From positions 62,001 through 126,000 of the forward strand of contig CAZAZQ010000003.1 of assembly GCA_964489705.1 (NCBI GenBank): a stretch of 64,000 nt of DNA. The letters are read 5' to 3'. The position numbers were made by a program, and so were the translations under genes. The stretch is from CAZAZQ01 sp964489705 (GTDB taxonomy: Bacteria > Zixibacteria > MSB-5A5 > GN15 > FEB-12). The notes beneath the pieces were generated by a model. The model made no database searches and was not told where the DNA came from. It was given only the letters and a program-made list of their open reading frames with translations. Each line of letters opens with the position of its first letter. Within the stretch, counting starts at the first letter, position 1. Positions 16,521 through 25,279 of the stretch are shown here, piece after piece.

Positions 16521-17860
16521 TATGACACCTCCTCCCGTGACGTGAGGGCTTCAGGCCCGTGCTTGACCTCTCGAGCCATCAAGAAGACGTACAAAATACC
16601 TAAGAAGATATAAATGAGAGTGAACATGATAATGGAGAAAAGCGTCTCTCCGGCGGACACCGTCAACGAAATGGCGTCGGCGGTTTTCAGCACTTTGTAC
16701 ACCACCCACGGCTGTCGTCCCACCTCCGCGGTTATCCATCCCAATTGACAGGCGATAACCGGCAAAGGCAGCGTGTACAACAGAAGCTTCAGAAACCACT
16801 TTTTGTCCCATAGGGTGTTCTTGTAGGCGAAATACGTCCCCAGGAGGGTTGTCAGTATGAAAAGACCTCCTAACGCCACCATAGAGTGGAATGAGACAAA
16901 GGTCAGCCAGAAGGGAGGTATTTCGTCAGGCGGGAAGTCGTTCAGCCCCTTGACATAAGCCTCAGTATTGCCGTGCGCCAGCCAGCTTAGCAAGCCGGGG
17001 ACTTTAACGGCAAGGTGGACGTCCGGCGGGTTCTCGGTGGGAATACCGAACAGTATCATGGGGGCGTTGGTTTCCCCGTCAATAAGCCCTTCGATTGCCG
17101 CCAGCTTTTCCGGCTGCGTCTCTGCGACTTGCACGGCATGGAGATGGCCGAAGGGGAACAGTTCGAGCACCGAGAAAATCAGACCGAAAATGAGAGAGAT
17201 TTTCAGAGCCTTCTTGGCGATTTCCACCCCTTTGTTTTTCAGCAGCAAGTATGCCGCCACTCCCGCCACGACGTAAGCGCCGGAGATAAGCGCCGCATCG
17301 ACGGTGTGGAAGAAACGAGGCAAGGTCGAAGGATTGAAGACCGCGTCAAAGAAGTTGGTCAATTCGGCTCGTCCGTTTTGCAGGATGTAACCGGTCGGGG
17401 TCTGCTGCCAGGAGTTGGCAACGATAATCCAGAAAGCGGAAATCGTTGAGCCGACCGCCACCATGAGAATGGAAAACCAGTGGGTACCTTTGGAGACCTT
17501 GTTTCTGCCGAAGAGGTACAAGCCCAAGAAGCCCGACTCCAAGAAGAAAGCAAAGATTCCTTCGGCGGCTAAAGGAGCGCCGAAAATGTCGCCGACAAAC
17601 TTGGAATACTGTGCCCAATTCGTCCCAAACTGGAATTCCATGACGATTCCGGTGGCGACACCGACCGCAAAGTTGATAGCAAGCAATTTCCCAAAAAACT
17701 TGCCCATCTTTACGTATAATTCGTCACCTCGCTTCCACCCCAAATACTCGATAATGACCAGCAACCACGCCATACCGATGGAAATGGGGGGGAAAATGAA
17801 GTGGAAGCCTATCGTCAGCGCAAACTGGATGCGTGACAATAATACCGGATCAAGATCCAT
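16520..17860 (-). CDS. cydA: Cytochrome bd quinol oxidase subunit I
   Basis: 446 residues with about nine membrane helices. Heme ligand His20 lies in GFHFIFPPISIG; the b558 region shows FFHTVDAALISG and the SFHSMVALGG methionine. The quinol loop keeps the Lys-x4-Glu pair (EKLAAIEG) and is of the short type without the long insert. GRQPW, typical of CydA, is near residue 375. AGGAGGA precedes the start. A bd oxidase fits a microaerobic or oxygen-scavenging lifestyle, in line with the superoxide reductase cluster upstream. The ZIP gene ends 59 bp before it on the same strand and may be cotranscribed. Confidence 0.98.
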   Translation of the reverse strand: MDLDPVLLSRIQFALTIGFHFIFPPISIGMAWLLVIIEYLGWKRGDELYVKMGKFFGKLLAINFAVGVATGIVMEFQFGTNWAQYSKFVGDIFGAPLAAEGIFAFFLESGFLGLYLFGRNKVSKGTHWFSILMVAVGSTISAFWIIVANSWQQTPTGYILQNGRAELTNFFDAVFNPSTLPRFFHTVDAALISGAYVVAGVAAYLLLKNKGVEIAKKALKISLIFGLIFSVLELFPFGHLHAVQVAETQPEKLAAIEGLIDGETNAPMILFGIPTENPPDVHLAVKVPGLLSWLAHGNTEAYVKGLNDFPPDEIPPFWLTFVSFHSMVALGGLFILTTLLGTYFAYKNTLWDKKWFLKLLLYTLPLPVIACQLGWITAEVGRQPWVVYKVLKTADAISLTVSAGETLFSIIMFTLIYIFLGILYVFLMAREVKHGPEALTSREEVS

Positions 17861-17919
17861 CCGTCTATCCTCCTATGACTTTGTGAATAGTTAAAAAATA
17901 CGGTTTCTTTTTCATCGCT

Positions 17920-18738
17920 TTATCCTAAAGCAACATCGAGCACCATCATCACCGCAAAACCGAGAATGGTTCCCATGGTAGCGGCATGAGAATGACGCCC
18001 GCGCTGAGATTCCGGCACCAGTTCTTCGATGACGACGAAAATCATCGCCCCGGCAGCAAACGCCAGAGCGTACGGGAGGATTGGACGCGCCAAGACGACC
18101 AGCGCCGCCCCGGCAACTCCGGCAATCGGCTCGACCACGCCTGAGAGCTGTCCGTACCAAAAACTCTTTGCCCGGGTCACTCCTTCTCGTCGCAACGGCA
18201 TCGAGACCGCCGTTCCTTCCGGGAAATTCTGTATCCCGATGCCGATAGCAAGAGCGACCGCTCCGGCAAGCGTGGCGGAAGGAAGGTTAGCGGCGATGGC
18301 GCCGAATGCCACGCCTACCGCCAGCCCCTCGGGAATATTGTGCAAAGTGATGGCGAGAATCAGCAACGTCACCCGCTGCCAGCTTGTTTTTATTCCTTCC
18401 GCTTCTTCGCGGGGAAAACCGGGGTGTAAATGCGGCAGGAACTTGTCTATCAAGCGCAAAGAAAAAGCTCCCAGCAAGAATCCCACCGTGGCGGGTATCC
18501 ACGACGATATTCCCATTTCCTCCGACATTTCAATGGCGGGTGCAAGCAGCGACCAGTAGCTGGCGGCAATCATTACTCCGGCGGCAAACCCCAACATGCC
18601 GTCCAAAACCCGCTGGTGCATGTCCCGTTTCAAGAAAACGACTGCCGCTCCCAGTGCCGTCATTAACCAGGTGAAACAGGTCGCCAGCAGCGCTTGAACA
18701 ACGGGATGCAGTTCGGTAAACCAGTCAGGGAGTGTCAT
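17920..18738 (-). CDS. ZIP family metal (zinc) transporter, GufA-like
   Basis: 272-residue inner-membrane transporter, probably moving Zn or related divalent cations into the cytoplasm. Paired ZIP metal-site motifs are clear: HNIPEGLAVGVAFGA and QNFPEGTAVSMPLRR, plus a later VIEELVPE. About eight hydrophobic segments are present, with a His-containing loop (PHLHPGFPREE). The frame can extend to a TTG at 18777, but the ATG at 18738, with GAGGA about 10 bases upstream, gives the better N-terminus. It precedes cydAB on the same strand. Confidence 0.92.
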   Translation of the reverse strand: MTLPDWFTELHPVVQALLATCFTWLMTALGAAVVFLKRDMHQRVLDGMLGFAAGVMIAASYWSLLAPAIEMSEEMGISSWIPATVGFLLGAFSLRLIDKFLPHLHPGFPREEAEGIKTSWQRVTLLILAITLHNIPEGLAVGVAFGAIAANLPSATLAGAVALAIGIGIQNFPEGTAVSMPLRREGVTRAKSFWYGQLSGVVEPIAGVAGAALVVLARPILPYALAFAAGAMIFVVIEELVPESQRGRHSHAATMGTILGFAVMMVLDVALG

Positions 18739-19149
18739 GCTATTGTCCTCATATAGTGTTTCAAGGGGGGCTTGCAAGGCATACCGTGGCCTGTTTGAAG
18801 AACAGAAAAGTTACCCGCAGCGCCGACAACAGAAGAGAATCGATGGAGGAACGGGTAACCGACACATTTTTTCCCATGTTCATACACTACCAAAAGACCG
18901 ATGTCCCTGTTGAGAAATCAACAAAAAAGTATACAACATTTACCCTTAAATCTGCTCCACACCGGCAGATTTTCGTTGCATATTGTAATAAATTAGTGAA
19001 AAGAGAGCTTTGTTCCCGTATTTTGCCGGAAAGAGTGAACTTTACGATAGTTAGACGTCGTTTTCTCTGCTCACGGAAAAGAAGGTACAAAAAACGGGTT
19101 TCTTTCCCTTTGCGGGAGAGAAACCCGTTGAGCTTTTCGGTAAATTTTT
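18739..19149. other. Intergenic region between the ZIP gene and rubrerythrin
   Basis: About 410 bp. Open frames here on both strands are low-complexity and lack ribosome-binding sites, so none is called. The left half should hold the promoter for the ZIP-cyd genes (minus strand); AT-rich DNA at 18925-19040 is the likely place. The right end holds the rubrerythrin terminator. Confidence 0.55.
19090..19129 (-). terminator. Terminator of rubrerythrin
   Basis: 11-bp stem AACGGGTTTCT / AGAAACCCGTT (19093-19103 with 19119-19129) plus an inner TCCC/GGGA pairing. On the minus strand it is followed by GTTTTTTG. It lies 20 bp past the rbr stop. Confidence 0.8.
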
Positions 19150-19725
19150 TTACCAGTTTTCGGCTAACAGCTCGAAATGTGCTTGCGGGTGGGCACAGGC
19201 AGGACACACTTTAGGTGCTTCGTCCCCTTCGTGAATGTAGCCGCAATTCCGACACCGCCAGACCACTTTCTTTTCTTTTTTGAACACCGTTCCGCCTTCC
19301 ACATTCGCCAAAACGCCCAGATAGCGCTTTTCGTGCTGTTTTTCGGCGACAGCGATAGCTTCGAAGGTGCGGGCGATGGTTTCGAATCCTTCCTCGCGAG
19401 CGATCTTGGCGAATTCCGGGTACATCGTTTCCCACTCGTAATGTTCGCCTGCCGCCGCCGCTTTCAAGTTCTCGGCTGTCGAGCCGATGACTCCGGCAGG
19501 AAATGCCGCTTGAATTTCCACTTCGCCGCCTTCAAGAAACTTGAACAGCCGCTTGGCGTGCTCTTTTTCCTGGTCAGCCGTTTCTTCGAAGAAATGGGCG
19601 ATTTGGATGTAACCTTCTTTCCTCGCTTTGCCGGCGTAGTACGAATAGCGGTTGCGTGCTTGTGATTCGCCCGCAAAAGCGGTCAGCAAGTTTTTTTCCG
19701 TTTTGGTCCCTTTGAGAGACGCCAT
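19150..19725 (-). CDS. rbr: Rubrerythrin
   Basis: 191-residue non-heme iron peroxidase that reduces hydrogen peroxide in anaerobes. The N-terminal four-helix di-iron domain shows LLTAFAGESQARNRYSYYA and EETADQEKEHAKR, with the second ligand set around EEGFETIARTFEAIAVAEKQHEKRY. The C-terminal rubredoxin-like domain keeps the four cysteines (CRNCGY and CPAC). It is the last gene of the dfx-ftnA-rbr cluster, 120 bp after ferritin, with a hairpin between that may lower read-through. Confidence 0.97.
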   Translation of the reverse strand: MASLKGTKTEKNLLTAFAGESQARNRYSYYAGKARKEGYIQIAHFFEETADQEKEHAKRLFKFLEGGEVEIQAAFPAGVIGSTAENLKAAAAGEHYEWETMYPEFAKIAREEGFETIARTFEAIAVAEKQHEKRYLGVLANVEGGTVFKKEKKVVWRCRNCGYIHEGDEAPKVCPACAHPQAHFELLAENW

Positions 19726-19799
19726 CTTTCATCTCCTTCCGTTCTTATTTTTCTCTGGTTTTGTCCGACGACGGTACGTTGCTTTACGTTCCCAGCTTG

Positions 19800-19830
19800 T
19801 CCCTCTGCCGTCGCAAGGACGGCAGAGGGA
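19800..19830. terminator. Intercistronic hairpin between ferritin and rubrerythrin
   Basis: 13-bp stem TCCCTCTGCCGTC / GACGGCAGAGGGA with loop GCAAG. No T-run follows on the minus strand, so it may be an mRNA-processing or attenuation structure rather than a full terminator. Confidence 0.5.
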
Positions 19831-19845
19831 TGAGGTACCAATGCT

Positions 19846-20361
19846 TTATTCTGCGGTGGTCGTCGGCGGGGTAAAGGTGCGTCTGCCCAGCTCGCGGTCG
19901 ATCTGGAACAGTCCGCCGCGCGAATCACCTAAGAGTTTCAGCTGCTGGACAATCGCCTTTACCGAGGCTTCTTCTTCAACCTGTTCGTTGACGAACCACT
20001 GCAAAAAGATGTGGCTGGCGTGATCGTTTTCCGAAAGCGCCAAATCGACCAAGTTGTTTATCAACCCCGTCACTTTTTGTTCGTGGCGGTATGCCGCTTC
20101 GAAAGCATCCAATGCCGAAGTCCACTCGACGGGAGGCGCCTCGAAGGCTTTGACGACGGCTCTGCCGTCGCGTTCGATGACATAGTCGAATATCTTCTCG
20201 GCGTGTGAGATTTCTTCTTGGTACTGAATCCGCATCCAGTTGGCGAAGCCGGGAAGGTCAATCGATTCCAAGTATGCGGACATGGCGAGGTAGAGGTGGG
20301 CGGAATAAAATTCGGCGGCAACCTGGTCGTTGAGAGCGTCTTGCATTTTCTGACTAATCAT
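19846..20361 (-). CDS. ftnA: Ferritin
   Basis: 171-residue non-heme ferritin that stores iron as a 24-subunit cage after ferroxidation. Ferroxidase-centre residues are visible in EFYSAHLYLAMSAYLES, EEISHAEKIFDYV and, later, FLQWFVNEQVEEEASV. It begins 3 bp after the superoxide reductase stop and so is translated from the same message. Storing iron next to superoxide and peroxide reducing enzymes limits Fenton chemistry. Confidence 0.97.
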   Translation of the reverse strand: MISQKMQDALNDQVAAEFYSAHLYLAMSAYLESIDLPGFANWMRIQYQEEISHAEKIFDYVIERDGRAVVKAFEAPPVEWTSALDAFEAAYRHEQKVTGLINNLVDLALSENDHASHIFLQWFVNEQVEEEASVKAIVQQLKLLGDSRGGLFQIDRELGRRTFTPPTTTAE

Positions 20362-20364
20362 CGT

Positions 20365-20739
20365 TTATGCCTTCCATAAGCCGTGGAGGTTACAAAATTC
20401 CCGGGCGGTTATTTCGGCGGCGTCGATTTTGAACACCGCTTCCGGTTTATCGCCCGGCTTGAGGAACTGCCGGTAGGCTTTCTCTCCGGCAATGGCTTCA
20501 ATCCATTCGATGTAGTGCTTGTCTTCCATCGGATGGTTGACTTCTCCGACGGTCACTTTGAAACCGCCCTCGACTTTCTCGATGACCGGGACGTGTTTCT
20601 CGGTGGCGGCGTCAGTCTCACCTTCTTTCAACAAAGTCATTGGTTGGTTGCAGCAGACCAAGGTCCCTGCGCCGGTATGAAGAACCTCGACGATGTTGCC
20701 GCATACTTCGCATTTGTAGACTTGGAGTTTTTCCGTCAT
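20365..20739 (-). CDS. dfx: Desulfoferrodoxin (superoxide reductase, two-centre type)
   Basis: 124 residues. The N-terminal desulforedoxin-like centre I has four cysteines (YKCEVCGN and VCCNQPM). The catalytic centre II ligands are present: EKHVPVIE (Glu47, His49), HPMEDKHYIEW (two His) and CNLHGLW (Cys, His). The enzyme reduces superoxide to peroxide without making oxygen, typical of anaerobes. It is the first gene of the dfx-ftnA-rbr stress cluster; the peroxide produced would be removed by rubrerythrin. Confidence 0.97.
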   Translation of the reverse strand: MTEKLQVYKCEVCGNIVEVLHTGAGTLVCCNQPMTLLKEGETDAATEKHVPVIEKVEGGFKVTVGEVNHPMEDKHYIEWIEAIAGEKAYRQFLKPGDKPEAVFKIDAAEITAREFCNLHGLWKA

Positions 20740-21068
20740 GGCATTTTGTCCTTTTCTTAAATATTATTTCCGTCACGTTGTAATTTCTACATTGTAACAA
20801 TTCTTAATAAAAAATGTTCAGTTTTTTACCGCCGCGATGCAATTTTCTCATTGGGGGCAGCTTTTACATGCTTCATCACGCCAAGGTACGATAATATCGC
20901 TTGCCTGTCTATCATTAAATACGCATTGCCGGGAGAAAATGTGAGAGGAAAGTTGGTATCGAACAAGAACTTTTATTAACTGAACGATACTGACTGCCGT
21001 TGTCAGGGGGCGGTGAAAAGTTTTGGGCAGCGTCAGGTCACAGGAAAGGGGTGGGGAAGGAGAAGCCA
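20740..21068. other. Divergent intergenic region upstream of dfx and the AbiGi-like gene
   Basis: 329 bp, AT-rich near dfx. On the minus strand TACAAT lies about 50 bp before dfx, and the short palindrome ATTGT-A-ACAAT (20791-20801) overlaps it; this could be an operator of a Fur/PerR-type regulator, but the match is short and only a suggestion. No gene is seen. Confidence 0.4.
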
Positions 21069-22199
21069 ATGACTGTCAAGAGAGTTACGATTCTGTTGTC
21101 CCGTCAGCCGATGCTGCCCTCCGGCAGGATGGGGTGGGTGTGCAAAGTTGTAGAAGCGGTACGGTGGGTGAAGAGCCGGAAATATGTGCTCTATTCATCG
21201 GTAGGAACGCCCACCTGGGAGTTGATAACCGCTGTCGCTTCGTTGGAGCGGGTACCGTTGAGGTTGTTTTTGCCGGTTGCGACGCAGGATGAAATTGCCT
21301 CTCAAATTCGTTATTACCTTCGAGAATTTGACCTTGAGCCGGGACTGGTGGAGTGGGAGCCGGTCTTTAAGAGAAAAGAAAATGCGGCCAAAGAAAACCT
21401 CCGGCTTTTTCGAGACCGTCGAATAATGGAATCCGTTGACGTTCTTGTTCCCGTTTCCCTCAGGGATAAGGGTTATATGTCCGAAGCCTTAAAGCAGGCG
21501 AAAGGAAAGGAAATTCAGAATGCTTTTCGCATTCCTTACCAACGACGCGTCGAGCCGATTGCCTATACTCTTTCTTCGGAAGAAATCAACCCCGAACTCC
21601 AAGGAATCACCGATTATGTAATCCATTGGACTCGAACGTCCAATACCGCATGGTATGATGAACGGCTCCTCGACTATTACGCCTCGATAATAACATCCCT
21701 TGAATATCCTCGAAACGGTTTTCACACGTTGAGAAAAATTTTGTCTACTCGGTTTATTCGTGCCTCCTCGAAAAATATGCCCGGCGGTATTGCGACTGTC
21801 TCGTTTTCCGGCTTGTCGCCTCTGGAGATGCTGCCGCTCATGCGCTGGAGAGCGCGGTACCGACAAATGTCTTTCGAACCATACGGGATAGGCATCGAAA
21901 AAACTGTCGCTCAAGCTTACGGTATACAGCCGGTTTGCTATCATACTTCTCCCGGTAAGCTGCCTTCTCGGTGTCCGCAGTGGTTATGGCAATCGGTGGG
22001 GAAGCGGAGCGATTGGCGCCGAGAAAAAGAATACCGCTTTTGCGGGGATGTCGATTTGTCTCACATCCCCACAAAAAGGTTGCTTGCTTTTTGTCGTACC
22101 CCGGAAGAAGCGGAACATGTTGAGCGCGAGTTCGGCATTAATGCCGTATCATTTCAAAAGCATCATCTTTTTGCTGAACGTTCTCTCTCCGACTTTTAA
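21069..22199 (+). CDS. Unknown protein with AbiGi/DUF2971-like C-terminal motif
   Basis: 376 residues from the ATG at 21069, preceded by AAGGAG (21056-21061). I do not recognise the N-terminal ~190 residues; a Rossmann-like strand-helix pattern (VLYSSVGTPTWELITAVASL) is possible. The C-terminal part has VSFSGLSPLEML, then YGIGIEKTVAQAYGIQPVCY and DWRREKEYRFCGDVDL. That order of short motifs (FGIgF.K, PV.Y, W..E.EWR) is the pattern of AbiGi/DUF2971-type proteins, some linked to phage defence. No partner gene is adjacent. Its last 51 bases overlap the 3' end of the subtilisin gene on the other strand. Function is inferred weakly. Confidence 0.8.
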   Translation: MTVKRVTILLSRQPMLPSGRMGWVCKVVEAVRWVKSRKYVLYSSVGTPTWELITAVASLERVPLRLFLPVATQDEIASQIRYYLREFDLEPGLVEWEPVFKRKENAAKENLRLFRDRRIMESVDVLVPVSLRDKGYMSEALKQAKGKEIQNAFRIPYQRRVEPIAYTLSSEEINPELQGITDYVIHWTRTSNTAWYDERLLDYYASIITSLEYPRNGFHTLRKILSTRFIRASSKNMPGGIATVSFSGLSPLEMLPLMRWRARYRQMSFEPYGIGIEKTVAQAYGIQPVCYHTSPGKLPSRCPQWLWQSVGKRSDWRREKEYRFCGDVDLSHIPTKRLLAFCRTPEEAEHVEREFGINAVSFQKHHLFAERSLSDF

Positions 22200-25076
22200 G
22201 CGATAAAAGTACATTCCGCTCGAAACTTCTTGGTCACGCTCATTTTTTCCGTCCCACTTCACGGTGTAATGCCCCGGTGCCTGGATTTGCTCAACCAGAG
22301 TGCGCACTTTCTCGCCGAGGATGTTGTACACCGTCAACGTCACTTTACTCTTGGCTGACAGAGAATACTCGATGACCGTGCCGGAGTTGAAAGGGTTGGG
22401 ATAGTTTTGCGACAGTTCGTACCGGTAGGGAAGGGGGGTGCCGGGATTTTCCCGAACGTCGGTTACCACGCTGTCAAAGAGTGACTGAGCCGCCGCACCC
22501 GCCGCAAGGAAATCGTCGAGCGAGTCACCCGCCACTACGGCAAACGCCACCGTGTCGGTGCCTCCCGCTTCCAGATTCAGCGGACCGAAAGAAAGCACCT
22601 GAAGCAAGTCCAGCTTGGCGTTGGCATAAAGGGTGTCGGTGGAAAAACCGTCGGTCAAGGTGGTATATTTCTCTTCTTCGGTAAACCCTTCCGGGAAGTA
22701 GGTCAAAGTGGAGGCATCGGCAGTGTACGCAGACGCTACCGTTCCCTTCAAGGGCTTGACGCCCCGGTAATCCGAGATAGTCAAGCCGTGGTACCCTATC
22801 CAGGCGATCTGATTCTGCGAATCCCAACCGCCCGCGTCGCCGGTGTAAGCTACAATATCCCAGTCGAAGTAGAGCCCTATGTAAACGCCGTTCAACGGAT
22901 ATGGGTTCGGGTTGTACAAGGCATACTCAAGGATGATAAAATCGTTATAGGGCGCCGAAGTGAAGGCGTAGCTATGCTGAGTGACTTCTATCCCCAACGG
23001 ATTTTCCCCTCGCGAATCATCGAAACGGGAGACGGTTTCTTGGTCGGCGGTGGCGCCGGGCTGGATGATTTCGATATTTCCGCCGGGGAGGACAGCGAAG
23101 TCGCCGTCCGGTTCGCCGATGATGTTGCGTACTCCGTCGGAGACCTGGTTGATGGCGGTGCCTATCATCAGCCCCGCTTCAAAGAGGTCGTTCGTAAAGG
23201 ATTTGTACAGAAATCCTACTCCTCCGCAGGGGAAGAAGCCGTCGTCGCCGCAGCCGTAGGTTCCAAAATTACTGATGGTAAAGGTTATGTTGCCGGTGGT
23301 ATGGGTGGCAAGCAAGCGGTGGGTGGGCGGTTCCACTAAGAAATAGAGTTTTGCAGTGTCCGTGTAAGAACTTGCGGTGCTGATGACGAAATCCATTGAG
23401 AGAATGGAGCCCACCGTGACGGTATCGGAGACGATTACCTTGATGCTGTCGTACGAGCGAACGGTATCTCCTTCTTTGATATTGCTGAAGAACGCCGTCC
23501 CTTGGAGAACGCTCAGAGAGGGGTGGGTGCCGGTCAGGCTTCCCGAGACCGTGTAAGCGTCGGCTCCAATATTTTGCAACACCACCGTTCCCACGACCGT
23601 GTCGCCCGCAGAGATGGGGGGGTGGTCAAAGGCATACACTTGAAAGCGCGGCTCCGTATTGACATCCGAAAGAGCGTTCAACGCCGCCATGCAGTCGATG
23701 ACTCCCCACCCATAGCTGTTGTCCGGTAGAGCATAGCCGAAATCGTTGGCGGAGGTCAAGATAGCTTGTTTGATTTCTTCCACGGTGGCGTTGGGATTTT
23801 TCTGGCGCAATAATGCTACCAGGGCTGCGACATGGGGAGCGGCAGCGGAAGTCCCGCCGAAAGAACCGTAGCTGCTTGACGGGAGGGTGGTTCGGATAGA
23901 CGTTCCCGGGGCGCTGACGTTCGGTTTGATGGCGCCCGGAGTGCAATCCGAAGGACCGCGGGAAGAGCTGGCGGCAACGGTCGGGGGAGTGGTCGAGGCA
24001 TCGACGTTACCTACCGCGAAACAGTCCAAAGAGTCATTGGCGCGGTTGGCGGGGTTGCGGATTGTGGAAGTATCCGGACCTTCATTTCCCGCCGCAAAAA
24101 TATTCACGATTCCCAGCGCCTCAGTGTTTTCTATGAGGCTGTAAAACATGTTTTCGCATCCGATACCGGCGACTCCCCAACTGTGGTTAATCACGTCGGG
24201 CACGTCGTCAATGGTGTTGGGATCGCCGTCCGGATCGGCTGCCCATTCGAAAGCGTCGATGAGCGAAGCTCCGGGAATGTCGAGCACCGCTGCGGAAATC
24301 CACTTGGCATCAAGAGCAATACCGGTCGTGTCGCCGGTGGAATCGTCATGCCCGACCATGATACCCATGGTTGCCGTGCCGTGGCTGCTGGAGTAGCCGT
24401 AGGGAATATGGGGGAACGATTCGTGATCTTGCGGATCGAACCATGCCGCCGCCGAATCGCCGTCGTGTCCTTTCCAACTGTTGTACAGCGCCGGATGGAG
24501 ACCGTCCACGCCGCTGTCGAACGAACAGATTATCCTTCCCGCACCGGTATAGCCAGCCGCCCATGCCTCGTCGGCTCGGATGAGCGTCAGGTTGCTTCCG
24601 ATGGCGGTAGAGAGTGCCGGAGCGGGGGTTATTTTGTCCGGATGGGTGGAAACAATTTGAGGCGCAACGTCGATGATTTCAACGTCCGCCCGCCCGGCGA
24701 TCTGGGGAAGACGCTCGGCGAGAAGGTCTGCTTCGATGACATTTATAAGCCAATGAGGGCGAATATTCCGAGCCAGGTTTTGGTTTTCCCACTGCCGGAG
24801 GGTAGTGAGAAGCTCTCGTTGGGCGTCGCGGGAATCGGCTTGGAGACGGGTGATAAGACGAGCGTGGCGCTCCTGCCGAGTCGCCGCGTACGGATATACA
24901 GCCGCTTTGAGCTGGGAGATATTTTCTTTGTCGGGAAGCTTTATCCAAACGCTGACAAAGTCATTTGCGCTCTTGGTAGTCAGAATGTCATGCAACGGTT
25001 TTGACAACTCGCCGGCCTGTCCGAGAGAAACAAGGCAAATGAGAAAAGATACGATCCAGAGGCGTACATACTTCAT
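22149..25076 (-). CDS. Secreted subtilisin-like (S8) serine protease with C-terminal sorting domain
   Basis: 975 residues. A signal peptide (MKYVRLWIVSFLICLVSLGQAG) precedes an inhibitor-I9-like propeptide (~25-145). The S8 catalytic triad is Asp187 (SFDSGVDG), His232 (SSHGTATMG) and Ser409 (GGTSAAAPH), with oxyanion Asn330 (AAGNEG). A long beta-rich region (~480-880) follows. The end is a FlgD/T9SS type A-like domain: QNYPNPFNSGTVIEYSL, VYNILGEKVRTL, WDGKNERDQEVSSGMYFYRL and a final KKMMLLK. It is therefore probably exported by the Sec and type IX pathways to the surface. Confidence 0.95.
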   Translation of the reverse strand: MKYVRLWIVSFLICLVSLGQAGELSKPLHDILTTKSANDFVSVWIKLPDKENISQLKAAVYPYAATRQERHARLITRLQADSRDAQRELLTTLRQWENQNLARNIRPHWLINVIEADLLAERLPQIAGRADVEIIDVAPQIVSTHPDKITPAPALSTAIGSNLTLIRADEAWAAGYTGAGRIICSFDSGVDGLHPALYNSWKGHDGDSAAAWFDPQDHESFPHIPYGYSSSHGTATMGIMVGHDDSTGDTTGIALDAKWISAAVLDIPGASLIDAFEWAADPDGDPNTIDDVPDVINHSWGVAGIGCENMFYSLIENTEALGIVNIFAAGNEGPDTSTIRNPANRANDSLDCFAVGNVDASTTPPTVAASSSRGPSDCTPGAIKPNVSAPGTSIRTTLPSSSYGSFGGTSAAAPHVAALVALLRQKNPNATVEEIKQAILTSANDFGYALPDNSYGWGVIDCMAALNALSDVNTEPRFQVYAFDHPPISAGDTVVGTVVLQNIGADAYTVSGSLTGTHPSLSVLQGTAFFSNIKEGDTVRSYDSIKVIVSDTVTVGSILSMDFVISTASSYTDTAKLYFLVEPPTHRLLATHTTGNITFTISNFGTYGCGDDGFFPCGGVGFLYKSFTNDLFEAGLMIGTAINQVSDGVRNIIGEPDGDFAVLPGGNIEIIQPGATADQETVSRFDDSRGENPLGIEVTQHSYAFTSAPYNDFIILEYALYNPNPYPLNGVYIGLYFDWDIVAYTGDAGGWDSQNQIAWIGYHGLTISDYRGVKPLKGTVASAYTADASTLTYFPEGFTEEEKYTTLTDGFSTDTLYANAKLDLLQVLSFGPLNLEAGGTDTVAFAVVAGDSLDDFLAAGAAAQSLFDSVVTDVRENPGTPLPYRYELSQNYPNPFNSGTVIEYSLSAKSKVTLTVYNILGEKVRTLVEQIQAPGHYTVKWDGKNERDQEVSSGMYFYRLKVGERTFSKKMMLLK

Positions 25077-25279
25077 TTATAAATTCTCCACAAAATCACT
25101 TTGATGTCTTCTGCTTTTGTTTTATGGGGGTAATATAACATGAATTTTGGGATTGTCGTCGTTATTTTCCGTTGTTTTTTCGGGTGGAAAAACGTTATGA
25201 TTGAAAATGTCTTTGAGAGGTTGCAGACATTGGAAGAAGATATAATGAGAAGACATTAGAAAAGGAAGGTTACCTGCCA

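Noticed and set aside
18732..19214. Plus-strand open frame between ZIP and rubrerythrin
   Set aside because: Crosses the rubrerythrin gene end and its terminator, is very basic and lacks a ribosome-binding site.
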